Source: JBFFXF01 sp041569895 (GTDB lineage Bacteria > Planctomycetota > UBA8108 > JACQVS01). Taken from it: a stretch of DNA of 10,777 nucleotides. A model generated the notes under the pieces. That model saw only the letters and a list, made by a program, of their open reading frames with translations. It was not told where the DNA came from and ran no database searches. Shown here one piece after another: positions 1-7,331 of this stretch (the first letter of the stretch is position 1; every line of letters starts with the position of its first letter). The stretch lies in contig JBFFXF010000259.1 in the NCBI GenBank assembly GCA_041569895.1, positions 1-10,777 of the forward strand, in the 5' to 3' direction. Position numbers and translations under genes: made by a program.

Positions 1-42
1 ACGGGTACGGGTACGGGTACGGGAACGGGTACGGGTACGGGA
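1..42. repeat. Hexanucleotide tandem array (ACGGGT/ACGGGA)
   Basis: Seven consecutive 6-bp units, five ACGGGT and two ACGGGA (units 4 and 7), run from the first base of the window, so the array probably continues to the left. It ends about 35 bp before the start codon of the vWA gene. On the other strand it reads CCCGTN, close to the CGTGCC array near the right end of the window. The 34 bp between the array and the ATG contain an A-run but no recognisable -35/-10 pair, so I call no promoter here. Confidence 0.9.
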
Positions 43-56
43 AAAAACGGTCCCGG

Positions 57-64
57 AAGGGGAG
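57..64 (+). promoter_or_regulatory. Ribosome binding site of the vWA gene
   Basis: The purine-rich stretch AAGGGGAG lies 12 bp before the ATG at 77. It matches the anti-Shine-Dalgarno core, but the spacing is longer than the usual 5-9 bp. It is the only candidate before this start. Confidence 0.5.
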
Positions 65-76
65 AGCAGAGCTGAC

Positions 77-2518
77 ATGAGCTTTCTTCGTTTCCTGTTC
101 GGGCTCGAGGAGACCGAGACGCTCTCCGGCGACTCTCGCTGGGAGCTGTCCGGGATGCCGCACGGCCCGTGGCTCCTCGTCGCGACCGTGCTCGTCCTCG
201 CCGCCGTGGCTCTCGTCGTCCTGCTCTATCTGCGCGAGCGCAGTCTCGGTCGGGCGCGCGGCGTGACGCTCGCCGTGCTGCGAATCGCGGCGCTCACGCT
301 GGTCCTGCTCGCGCTGCTCAACCCGCGCATCGTCACCGAGATCCACAACGAGCGCCCGGGGCGCACGCTCGTGCTGCTCGACGGCACGACGAGCATGAGC
401 CAGCGCGACCGCCATCGCGGCGCCGGCTTCGCCGGGCTCGAACGTGTCACCGGACTCGGCGCGGACGAGCGACCGACGCGCGCCGCCCTGCTTCACGCCG
501 CCCTCGAGCGCCAGGAGACCATCGAGCGCCTCCGCGAGAAGAACAGCGTCTCGCTCTTCACGTTCGGGCGCGAGGTCAAGCCGCTCGGCGCCATCGGCGA
601 TCCGCGCGTGCTCTTTCCCTCCGACGAGGAGACGCGCGTCGGCGACGCTCTCGCCGCCGTCATCCGGGAGACCAGGGCGGATCCGGTGACGGCGATCGTG
701 CTCGTCACCGACGGCCGCAACAACGCCGGCGACCACCCGATCGATGTCGTCAGCGACCCGGTGCGGTGGCGCTCCGTCCCCGTCCACGCCGTCGCGATCG
801 GCCTCGTGGAGGAGACGCGCAACTTCTCGGTCATGGAGCTCTCGGCTCCCGACGTCGTCGAGGCGGGCTATCCGGTCGAGGTCGAGGGCGTCGTCCGGCT
901 CTCCGGCATCCGCGGTCAGGTCGAGGCGACACTCTATCGACTGGCGCCGAAGGGACGCGGCAAGGAGACCGTCGAGACCCGCACGCTCGAGTCGGCCGGT
1001 CCGGCGGTGGAGACGCGGCTGAAGTTCATCGACACGGTCCCCGAGAAGGGCACGTATCGCTATCGTCTCGAGGTCGAGGCGCACCCCGACGAGACCACGC
1101 GCCGTGACAACCGCCGCGAGGTGAGCGTCCTCGCCGCCGAGGAGAAGCGCCGTGTGCTGCTGCTGTCGAGCACCGCGACGCGCCTCTACAAGTTCGTGGC
1201 GAGGTTCTTCATCCGCGACGACGGCATCCAGGCGTCGTGCTGGCTGGCCGATGCCGATCCGCAGTACATCCAGGACGGTGACGTCACCATCCGCGATCTG
1301 CCGCGCTCCGCGGACGAGCTCAAGACGTACGACATGATCGCGCTCTTCGATCCGCACCCGGACGTGCTCTCGCCGGAGTTTCTCGAAGCGCTGCGCGAGT
1401 TCGTGACGGAGCAGGGTGGCGGGGTCGTCTACGTCGCGGGTGAGTCGTACGCGCCGCTGGTCGCGCGCGAAACGCGCCTGCGACGCTTCCGCGCCCTGTT
1501 GCCGGTCGTCCTCGATGACTCCGCGCCGCTCCTCGGCGGAGGACAGTTCTACGAGACGCCCTGGCGAGCGCGGCTGACGGCGGCCGGGCACTCGCACCCG
1601 CTCTGCCGACTCGAGAACAACACGCTCGAGAACGCGCGCCTCTTCAGCATGCTGCCGCCGTTCTACTTCGTCCACTCGAGCCGCGACCTGCGACCGAGCG
1701 GCATCGGCCTCCTGGTCGGCGACGGCGACGCCGTCGTCTCCGCCGTGCACCAGGCGGGGCTCGGCGAGGTGGTCTACCTCGGAACCGACGACTTCTGGCG
1801 CTGGCGCGAGGCCGGCGAGCGCCACCACGAGCGAGTCTGGGCGGGGCTCGTGCGCTACCTCACCACCGGGAAGCGACAGCTCGGACAGACGACGGTGACC
1901 GTCGAGACCGACCGCGACCGCTACACCGAGGGCGATCAGGTCCGGGTCATGGTGCAGCGCTCCGGCGCGGCGAAGACCGGCGACGCGCCGCTCGACGTCT
2001 TCGTCGAGCGCGTCGAGGGTCCCGGGGACGAGCCCGGAGGACGGCGCGGGGACACCCCGCCCGGGGAGGCGTCGCCGGAGCGCGGGACGAGCCCGGAGAG
2101 CGCCCCCTCCCGTCGCTGGCGTGTCAGTCTCTATCCCGACCTGGATCGCGGCGCTCCGGGCGGAGACGCGCCGCCCGATCGCTTCGCGGGCCTCTTCCGG
2201 GTGCGCAAGGCGGGGAAGTACCGCGTCGTGCTCGGGACCGAGGAGAAGACGACGTTCGAGGCGGCGCCGGTGTCGACCGAGTGGCAGGACCCGTCACCCG
2301 ACTTCGAGCTCCTGCGGGAGGTGGCCGCGAGGACGGGCGGGTCGCTCTCCCGGCTCGATGAGATCGCGGAGCTCCCGCACCGCATCCCGGACGGCACGGT
2401 GCGGGAAATCGTCGGCAGACGGGCCACCACCATCTGGGATTCCGCGGTGTTGATGATTTTGTTCGCGGGCCTGCTGACCCTAGAATGGGCGCTGAGAAAG
2501 CTGTGGCACCTCAACTGA
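77..2518 (+). CDS. vWA-domain membrane protein with glutamine amidotransferase-like domain
   Basis: An 813-residue inner-membrane protein of unknown exact role, probably a scaffold or metal-dependent protein-binding component of an envelope complex. Two N-terminal membrane helices are visible (about residues 31-52 and 65-83). A von Willebrand A domain follows, with a MIDAS-like set: D102-G-T-T-S106 (DxTxS instead of the usual DxSxS), T186 and D212 in a TDGRNN motif. An Ig-like stretch (about 245-350) leads to an alpha/beta region (about 358-605) resembling class I glutamine amidotransferases. The expected nucleophile elbow there reads GGGVVYVAGES with no Cys, so catalysis is unlikely. A Pro/Gly/Glu-rich linker (about 650-685, encoded by DNA with a 15-bp direct repeat at 2025-2039 and 2084-2098) precedes the last part, and a C-terminal membrane helix lies at about 785-805. 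This layout is typical of vWA proteins in planctomycete-type MoxR/Bat-like clusters (family knowledge). The ATG at 77 is the only plausible start. It is the first gene of a coupled cluster. Confidence 0.88.
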   Translation: MSFLRFLFGLEETETLSGDSRWELSGMPHGPWLLVATVLVLAAVALVVLLYLRERSLGRARGVTLAVLRIAALTLVLLALLNPRIVTEIHNERPGRTLVLLDGTTSMSQRDRHRGAGFAGLERVTGLGADERPTRAALLHAALERQETIERLREKNSVSLFTFGREVKPLGAIGDPRVLFPSDEETRVGDALAAVIRETRADPVTAIVLVTDGRNNAGDHPIDVVSDPVRWRSVPVHAVAIGLVEETRNFSVMELSAPDVVEAGYPVEVEGVVRLSGIRGQVEATLYRLAPKGRGKETVETRTLESAGPAVETRLKFIDTVPEKGTYRYRLEVEAHPDETTRRDNRREVSVLAAEEKRRVLLLSSTATRLYKFVARFFIRDDGIQASCWLADADPQYIQDGDVTIRDLPRSADELKTYDMIALFDPHPDVLSPEFLEALREFVTEQGGGVVYVAGESYAPLVARETRLRRFRALLPVVLDDSAPLLGGGQFYETPWRARLTAAGHSHPLCRLENNTLENARLFSMLPPFYFVHSSRDLRPSGIGLLVGDGDAVVSAVHQAGLGEVVYLGTDDFWRWREAGERHHERVWAGLVRYLTTGKRQLGQTTVTVETDRDRYTEGDQVRVMVQRSGAAKTGDAPLDVFVERVEGPGDEPGGRRGDTPPGEASPERGTSPESAPSRRWRVSLYPDLDRGAPGGDAPPDRFAGLFRVRKAGKYRVVLGTEEKTTFEAAPVSTEWQDPSPDFELLREVAARTGGSLSRLDEIAELPHRIPDGTVREIVGRRATTIWDSAVLMILFAGLLTLEWALRKLWHLN

Positions 2519-5385
2519 GCGAGGATTCCTTGCGAACGAACGCCCCCCTCAAGGCCGGAGCCGCGGCGGTGCACGCGCGCGCTCTCGACAAGCTCCGGGG
2601 CTCCGTGATCTCGACGCTCACCTGGCTCGGCGTCGCCAACCTCATCGTCGTGGTCACCGCCGCCGTGCTGATCTCCTTCGCGCTCGACGTCATGCTCGAG
2701 CTGCCGTGGCTGCTGCGCGCCGGGTTCCTGATCGGCACCGTGGTGGTCTACGTCGTCGCCGTGCGGCGCAACCACCGCAGGCTCAAGATCCGCATCCCCA
2801 CCGAGGACCTCCTGGTGACCGTCGAGCAGCGGCACCGGTCGCTCGAGGGACAGTTGCTGAACGTCATCGACCTGACGCGCGTCGCGTCGGAACGCGGCGG
2901 CGACGCCGGCGAGCGCGGCGAGCTCCGCGACGCGCTCCTGCGCCGCGCCGTGATGGACTCGAATCGCGCCCTCAAGCGCGTCTCGGTCGAGAGCTCGCTC
3001 GATCGCACGCCGCTGAGGCGGCGCGCGCTCCTCGCCCTCGGCTTGACCCTGGGTATTCTGATCATCGGGCTCCTGGCGCCGAAGACGTTCCTCTTCTGGG
3101 GACGGCGCAACGTGCTCCTCTCGACGACTCCCTGGCCGCGCGACACGCACTTCTCGCTGGCCCGGGACGAGCTCGTGTGGCACCACGCGCGTCGCGATCC
3201 GGTGCAGATCGAGGGCTGGGTGATCGGCGACGTCCCGCGATTCGTCGACCTGCGCATCGCCGCCGGCGGAGAGTCGCGGACGACGCGGATCCTCCCCGGA
3301 CGGAAGGAGACGCGCGCCTGGAACCTGATCAGCGAGACGACGTTCGGCGGACCCGAGCCGGGCGAACAGGTCGAGGGGCGCCACCTGACGTACAGCGTGC
3401 CGCGCGTCGTCGAGCCGTTCGAGTTCTCCTTCGCCGGCGGCGACAACCGCAGCCGCGTCGTGCGCGTCGAGGTGCACGACCGACCGCGCGCGACGGCGAC
3501 CCGTGTGGTCCTCGAGTTTCCCGGACACGTCGGACTGGAGAGCAGGACGATCGAGAACCCGGCGAGCGAGATCACGGCGGTGCAGGGGACACGAGTGACC
3601 GTCGAGGTCAATGTCGACCAGTCGGTCAACGACGCGTGGGCCCGCTTCGGGGACGATGGCCGCGACCCCGTCGACGAGATCTCCGACGGATCGTTTCGCT
3701 TCGCGTTCCAGCTGGTCGAGAGCGGCTTCCTCGAGCTCTCCTTCCGCGGCGGCGAGCACGATTTCGAGGGACGGCCGGTGCGACTGGCCTTCGCGGCGTT
3801 TCCCGACATCGCGCCGAGGGTCTCCCTCGAGTTCGAGAGCGAGAACCGCCTGGTGGCGCCGGGCGGCGAGATCGCCTACACCGTGCGCGGGGAGGACGAC
3901 TACGGCTTCACGCGTGTCGAGCTCCACCTGACGCGACCCGCCGTGAAGGTGACGCCCGCCGTGCCGTTTCCGGGCAGCGCGCGGGACGAGTCGCCGGCGG
4001 AGTCTCCGGGAGAGCCGACCGACGAGACCCTGGACGACTCCGCGAAACCACGCGCCGCCGCGGCGGGGACCGACACGGTGGTGCTCGATCTCTCGCCCTG
4101 GGAGACGCGCCGGACGGAGGCCGGTTTCGAGGTCACGGTCGAGCGCGTCCTCGAGCTCGCGGGGTTCGCCCTCGAGCCGGGATCGCAGCTCACCCTGCGG
4201 GCGCGAGTCGCCGACAACGACGAGCCCGGCGGCTTCAAGATCGGCGAGTCGAAGGCCGTGACGTTCACCGTGCTGGCGCCGGCGGATCTGCTCGAGAAGA
4301 TGGACACGCTGCGCACCGAGGCGCAGACCCGACTCGAGGAGCTCGCCTACGTCGAGACGCGCATCCGCGCCCGCCTGGACGCGATGGTTCCGGAGGGAGC
4401 CCAGGCACAACAGGGATCGCAAGCGCAGGGCTCAGCCCAGCAGGGCTCACAAGCGCAACAGGGATCCCAGGCACAGCAGGGATCCCAGGCGCAGCAGGGG
4501 TCGCAAGCGCAACAGGGCTCTCAGGCCCAGCAGGGTTCTCAAGCCCAGCAGGGTTCTCAAGCCCAGCAGGGTTCTCAAGCCCAGCAGGGTTCTCAAGCCC
4601 AGCAGGGTTCTCAAGCCCAGCAGGGCTCTCAGGCACAGCAGGGTTCTCAGGCACAACAGGGTTCGCAGGCCCAGCAGGGCTCTCAGGCGCAGCAGGGCTC
4701 TCAGGCGCAGCAGGGCTCGCAGGCGCAGCAGGGCTCCCAGGCGCAGCAGGGTTCTCAGGCACAACAGGGTTCTCAGGCACAACAGGGATCCCAGGCACAG
4801 CAGGGCTCCCAGGCGCAACAGGGATCCCAGGCGCAGCAAGGCTCGCAGGCGCAGCAGGGATCCCAGGCGCAGCAGGGCTCCCAGGCGCAGCAGGGCTCCC
4901 AGGCGCAACAGGGATCCCAGGCGCAGCAGGGCTCCCAGCAACAGCAGGGCTCCCAGCAACAACAACAGCAGCAGCAGCGGTCGTTCGACGACCTGGCGCA
5001 GCGCCAGTCGGACGTCGCCCGCGCCACCCGCGAGATCGCGCGCACACTCCAGGAGATGCGACGGGTGCTCGAGCAGAACCGCCTCGTCGGCGACGCCGAG
5101 CTGCGTCGTTTCGACGAGGAGGTCGCGCGTCCCCTGCAGGAGCTCGCCGAGGAGCGGCTGCCCAGAAGCGCGAGAGAGATCGAGTCGATCCCGCGATCCG
5201 ACCGGCCGGAGCGTGACCTCGCCGACGCGCGCGAGGAGATGGAGCGCATGGCCGAGGAGCTCTCGCGCGTGGCGCAGCGCCTCGAGAGCACACAGCGGTT
5301 CCGTGAGATTCTCAATCGACTGCAACTGATCATCGATGTCCAGGGAGAGGTGATCAGGGAAACCAGCAAGGAGATCGAACGATGA
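2485..5385 (+). CDS. DUF4175-like membrane protein with long QGSQAQ repeat region
   Basis: About 966 residues, envelope-anchored, molecular function unknown. Two membrane helices (about 45-68 and 73-93) and a third at about 181-198 place the rest outside the cytoplasm. The ectodomain has beta-rich Ig-like segments (about 205-450), then the motif D471-D-Y-G-F475 followed by VELHL, characteristic of DUF4175-type proteins as I know them. A charged helix (about 605-640) leads into 27 perfect QGSQAQ hexapeptides (653-814), two QGSQQQ variants and a poly-Gln end. The last 130 residues are a highly charged coiled coil. The start is uncertain. The ATG at 2485 overlaps the vWA gene by 34 bp and has no clear Shine-Dalgarno. 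TTG at 2530 has GAGGA 4 bp upstream, and GTG at 2569 has GGAG 8 bp upstream. All three precede the first membrane helix, so the mature protein changes little. The 3' end overlaps the next gene by 4 bp (ATGA), which suggests translational coupling. Confidence 0.85.
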   Translation: MGAEKAVAPQLSEDSLRTNAPLKAGAAAVHARALDKLRGSVISTLTWLGVANLIVVVTAAVLISFALDVMLELPWLLRAGFLIGTVVVYVVAVRRNHRRLKIRIPTEDLLVTVEQRHRSLEGQLLNVIDLTRVASERGGDAGERGELRDALLRRAVMDSNRALKRVSVESSLDRTPLRRRALLALGLTLGILIIGLLAPKTFLFWGRRNVLLSTTPWPRDTHFSLARDELVWHHARRDPVQIEGWVIGDVPRFVDLRIAAGGESRTTRILPGRKETRAWNLISETTFGGPEPGEQVEGRHLTYSVPRVVEPFEFSFAGGDNRSRVVRVEVHDRPRATATRVVLEFPGHVGLESRTIENPASEITAVQGTRVTVEVNVDQSVNDAWARFGDDGRDPVDEISDGSFRFAFQLVESGFLELSFRGGEHDFEGRPVRLAFAAFPDIAPRVSLEFESENRLVAPGGEIAYTVRGEDDYGFTRVELHLTRPAVKVTPAVPFPGSARDESPAESPGEPTDETLDDSAKPRAAAAGTDTVVLDLSPWETRRTEAGFEVTVERVLELAGFALEPGSQLTLRARVADNDEPGGFKIGESKAVTFTVLAPADLLEKMDTLRTEAQTRLEELAYVETRIRARLDAMVPEGAQAQQGSQAQGSAQQGSQAQQGSQAQQGSQAQQGSQAQQGSQAQQGSQAQQGSQAQQGSQAQQGSQAQQGSQAQQGSQAQQGSQAQQGSQAQQGSQAQQGSQAQQGSQAQQGSQAQQGSQAQQGSQAQQGSQAQQGSQAQQGSQAQQGSQAQQGSQAQQGSQAQQGSQAQQGSQAQQGSQQQQGSQQQQQQQQRSFDDLAQRQSDVARATREIARTLQEMRRVLEQNRLVGDAELRRFDEEVARPLQELAEERLPRSAREIESIPRSDRPERDLADAREEMERMAEELSRVAQRLESTQRFREILNRLQLIIDVQGEVIRETSKEIER
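4441..4962 (+). repeat. 18-bp in-frame tandem repeat encoding QGSQAQ
   Basis: From 4441 to 4926 there are 27 uninterrupted 18-bp units, each encoding QGSQAQ without a single amino-acid change. Two more units (4927-4962) encode QGSQQQ. Degenerate partial units precede the array (4411-4440), and a run of Gln codons follows it (4963-4977). The DNA units differ almost only at third codon positions. Five adjacent copies (4531-4620) are identical at the DNA level (unit CAGGGTTCTCAAGCCCAG), and the pairs 4675-4710 and 4747-4782 are also identical, which indicates recent local duplication. The repeat lacks stop codons in all six frames, which explains the long open frames on both strands here. Confidence 0.97.
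5368..5373 (+). promoter_or_regulatory. Ribosome binding site AAGGAG for the coiled-coil gene
   Basis: A strong AAGGAG lies 8 bp before the ATG at 5382, inside the end of the preceding gene. It fixes that start and supports independent re-initiation in addition to the ATGA overlap. Confidence 0.8.
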
Positions 5386-7331
5386 GGGCCTCCCCGGCGT
5401 TCGCGACCACGTTGATCCTCCTGACGTCCCTGACGCTCTCCGGCCAGGACGAGCCGGGAGAGGCGCTCGAGCTCGCCGCGGAGGTCGAGCGTCGGTACCT
5501 GCGGCTCACGGCCCTGATGGAGCAGCTCCTCAACGCCGCCGAGACGCTCGAGGAGTCGGGACGTCTCGAGATCGCGCTCCAGCGTTCCCGCGAGCTCGAC
5601 ATCGTGCCGCGGCTGCGCGAGATCCGCTCCCTGCTCCAGAACCGCGTGCTGCGCGAGGCGCTCGAGGACGAGAAGGCGCTCGAGCGTGACCTCAATCGCA
5701 TCCTGCGGATCCTCCGCGGCGAGGACGAGGGTGAGCAACTGCGCGAGTCGCAGCGACAGATCGATTCGATGCGCCGCGCCTCCTCCGAGCTCCGCCGCAT
5801 CGTCCGCAGGGGCGAGGACAACGAGGAGCGCACGCGGGAGCTCGCCGGACCCGACCGCGAGCGCCTGACGCCCGAGGGGCTGCGGCAGAAGCAGGACCGG
5901 CTGACCCGCAAGCTGCGTCAGGTGCAGAAGGAGACCGAGGAGCTGCGCCGGGCGCTCGAGCGGCTGCAGCGGCGCCAGGACCAGGAGCAGCAGCGAAACC
6001 AGTCGGGCAACCAGAGCCAGAGTCAAAGTCAGAGCCAGAGTCAAAGCCAGAGCCAGAGCGGCCAGCAGGGAAACCGCCGGCAGAGCCGCGAGGAGCAGGA
6101 GCGCCGGCGCCGCGAGCGGGAGGAGACCCTGCAGACCCTCCGCCGCGCCGAGCGCAAGCTGCAGGACGCCGCCCAGCGCCTCGACGCGTCGAACCCGGAG
6201 GGCTCCTCGCAGGACCAGGAGCAGGCGCTCGCCCAGCTCCGTCATGCGGAGGAGGAGCTCGAGCGGCAGCTCGAGGAGCTCGAGGATCTCAAGCGCGAGA
6301 ACCTGATCAAGGTCGTCCTCAAGAAGCTGAACGAGATGCTCGCCGAGCAGAAGGTGGTGACGCTCGAGACGCGCGAGCTCGACCGGGAGCGACAGGCGGT
6401 CGAGCGTGCGAACGCCACCGCCGTGGAGCCCCCCGGGCGAGAGACTCCCGCCGACGAGCCGACCGACGTCCAGGAGCCCGTCCCCGAGCCCGTCGTGCCG
6501 GAGCGCGACACCGAGGCCGACGACGAGCTTGCCGACCGCGCGCGCTCACTCGCCTCGCGCGAGCGCGGGCTGCTCACCGACGCCGAGGAGATCCTCGACA
6601 TCTTCGCGGAGGACGACTCATCCGAGATCGCCCCGTCGATCCTCGAGCGAGTGATCGACGACCTGGAGAACGCCGCCACCCGGCTCGACGAGTCGAGCAC
6701 CGGCGAGCTGACCCAGCTCCTGCAGCGCGACATCGAGGGGGGCCTCCAGGAGCTCGTCGACGCGCTCGACGAGGAGCGCAACCGGCGGCGCCCGCGGAGT
6801 CAAAGTCAGAGTCAGAGCCAGAGCCAGAGCGGCCAGCAGCGTCAGAGAGGGAACCCGCTGTTCACGCCGCTCAAGGAGCTCCGGCTGCTCCTGCGCGTCC
6901 AGCAGCGGCTGCGGCAGCGCACCGAGGAGCTCGATCGACTCGGACTGCTGCCGGAGACGGATAGCGCCGAGACGGATAGCGCCGAGACGGACGCGTCGCG
7001 AGTCGAGCGGCCCGACGCCGCCGCGGATGATCCGCGGGCTGCGCTGCGACGCGAGCAGGCGCGCCGGGTCGCACGGGCGCAGGAATCGTTAGCGGAACAC
7101 CTGGAGGGTCTCGTCGAGCGGTATCCAGTTATTGACGAGTATCTGATGGGCGCCGACAATGTGGACCAGGAGGGTAACGCCGACGGCAGCGAGAGCGGAA
7201 ACGACGCTGGCGGGAACGACGCGGACGGCGGCGGGATCGGGGACGACCCCGGGACCGAGCCGGACGATGGCGGGAACGACGCGGAGCCGGAGGCGGCGGA
7301 CACCTCTGAGAAAGGCGAAGGCGATGAGTGA
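5382..7331 (+). CDS. Secreted Gln/Glu/Arg-rich coiled-coil protein
   Basis: A 649-residue protein that I do not recognise as a named family. It starts with a short signal-peptide-like segment (hydrophobic residues about 8-20, then SGQDE), so a periplasmic or surface location is likely. Residues about 28-210 and 230-320 are dense in E, R, L and Q with heptad-like spacing, predicted to form long helices or coiled coils. A tract of eight Gln-Ser pairs (211-226) and a second of five (from S473) both end in SGQQ. A Pro/Glu-rich linker (about 345-375) separates the two helical halves. Later come two copies of ETDSA (525-534) and an Asp/Gly/Asn/Glu-rich acidic tail (about 589-649). The start ATG at 5382 overlaps the stop of the DUF4175-like gene (ATGA) and has a perfect AAGGAG 8 bp upstream. 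The 3' end overlaps the next gene by 8 bp. Such Q-rich coiled-coil genes sit beside vWA/DUF4175 genes in planctomycetes, and I infer a structural role with the neighbouring Gln-rich protein. Confidence 0.83.
   Translation: MRASPAFATTLILLTSLTLSGQDEPGEALELAAEVERRYLRLTALMEQLLNAAETLEESGRLEIALQRSRELDIVPRLREIRSLLQNRVLREALEDEKALERDLNRILRILRGEDEGEQLRESQRQIDSMRRASSELRRIVRRGEDNEERTRELAGPDRERLTPEGLRQKQDRLTRKLRQVQKETEELRRALERLQRRQDQEQQRNQSGNQSQSQSQSQSQSQSQSGQQGNRRQSREEQERRRREREETLQTLRRAERKLQDAAQRLDASNPEGSSQDQEQALAQLRHAEEELERQLEELEDLKRENLIKVVLKKLNEMLAEQKVVTLETRELDRERQAVERANATAVEPPGRETPADEPTDVQEPVPEPVVPERDTEADDELADRARSLASRERGLLTDAEEILDIFAEDDSSEIAPSILERVIDDLENAATRLDESSTGELTQLLQRDIEGGLQELVDALDEERNRRRPRSQSQSQSQSQSGQQRQRGNPLFTPLKELRLLLRVQQRLRQRTEELDRLGLLPETDSAETDSAETDASRVERPDAAADDPRAALRREQARRVARAQESLAEHLEGLVERYPVIDEYLMGADNVDQEGNADGSESGNDAGGNDADGGGIGDDPGTEPDDGGNDAEPEAADTSEKGEGDE
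6012..6059 (+). repeat. Hexamer/12-mer repeat encoding (Gln-Ser)x8
   Basis: Eight consecutive Gln-Ser codon pairs made of mixed CAGAGC, CAGAGT, CAAAGT and CAAAGC hexamers. This is a degenerate 6-bp period within a reading frame. It is followed by GGCCAGCAG (Gly-Gln-Gln). Confidence 0.95.
6798..6830 (+). repeat. Second Gln-Ser repeat tract in the same gene
   Basis: One Ser codon and five Gln-Ser pairs built from the same CAGAGC, CAGAGT and CAAAGT hexamers, again followed by GGCCAGCAG. The 3' boundary matches the first tract base for base for more than 20 bp, so the two tracts probably arose from one another or were homogenised. Confidence 0.93.
6954..6991 (+). repeat. 15-bp tandem repeat (ETDSA)
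   Basis: GAGACGGATAGCGCC occurs twice in tandem (6954-6968 and 6969-6983), followed by the partial copy GAGACGGA. It encodes ETDSA-ETDSA-ETD, an acidic in-frame expansion in the coiled-coil protein. Confidence 0.92.
7208..7285 (+). repeat. 18-bp direct repeat in the acidic-tail coding region
   Basis: TGGCGGGAACGACGCGGA occurs at 7208-7225 and again at 7268-7285, exactly 60 bp apart, and encodes the recurring Gly-Gly-Asn-Asp-Ala segment. Being in frame, loss or gain of the 60-bp interval would keep the reading frame. Confidence 0.9.
7311..7315 (+). promoter_or_regulatory. Ribosome binding site AAAGG for the Cys-rich protein gene
   Basis: AAAGG lies 8 bp before the ATG at 7324. It supports that start over any upstream in-frame start (for example 7159), as does the signal peptide that begins there. 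Confidence 0.55.

Noticed and set aside
2131..4422. 763-codon open frame on the minus strand
   Set aside because: It lies opposite the vWA and DUF4175-like genes, has Arg/Leu/Gly-rich composition with no domain or membrane pattern, and is explained by the high GC of the sense genes, which have recognisable domains.
4400..4980. Collagen-like Gly-X-Y reading of the repeat in another plus-strand frame and Pro/Ala-rich readings on the minus strand
   Set aside because: An 18-bp repeat without stops is open in all frames. The frame with constant peptide (QGSQAQ) and variable third positions is the selected one, while the others show amino-acid changes between units.
7159..7323. Upstream extension of the Cys-rich protein gene to the first in-frame ATG
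   Set aside because: It would overlap the acidic-tail coding sequence by about 170 bp and place the signal peptide in the interior. The ATG at 7324 has an AAAGG 8 bp upstream.
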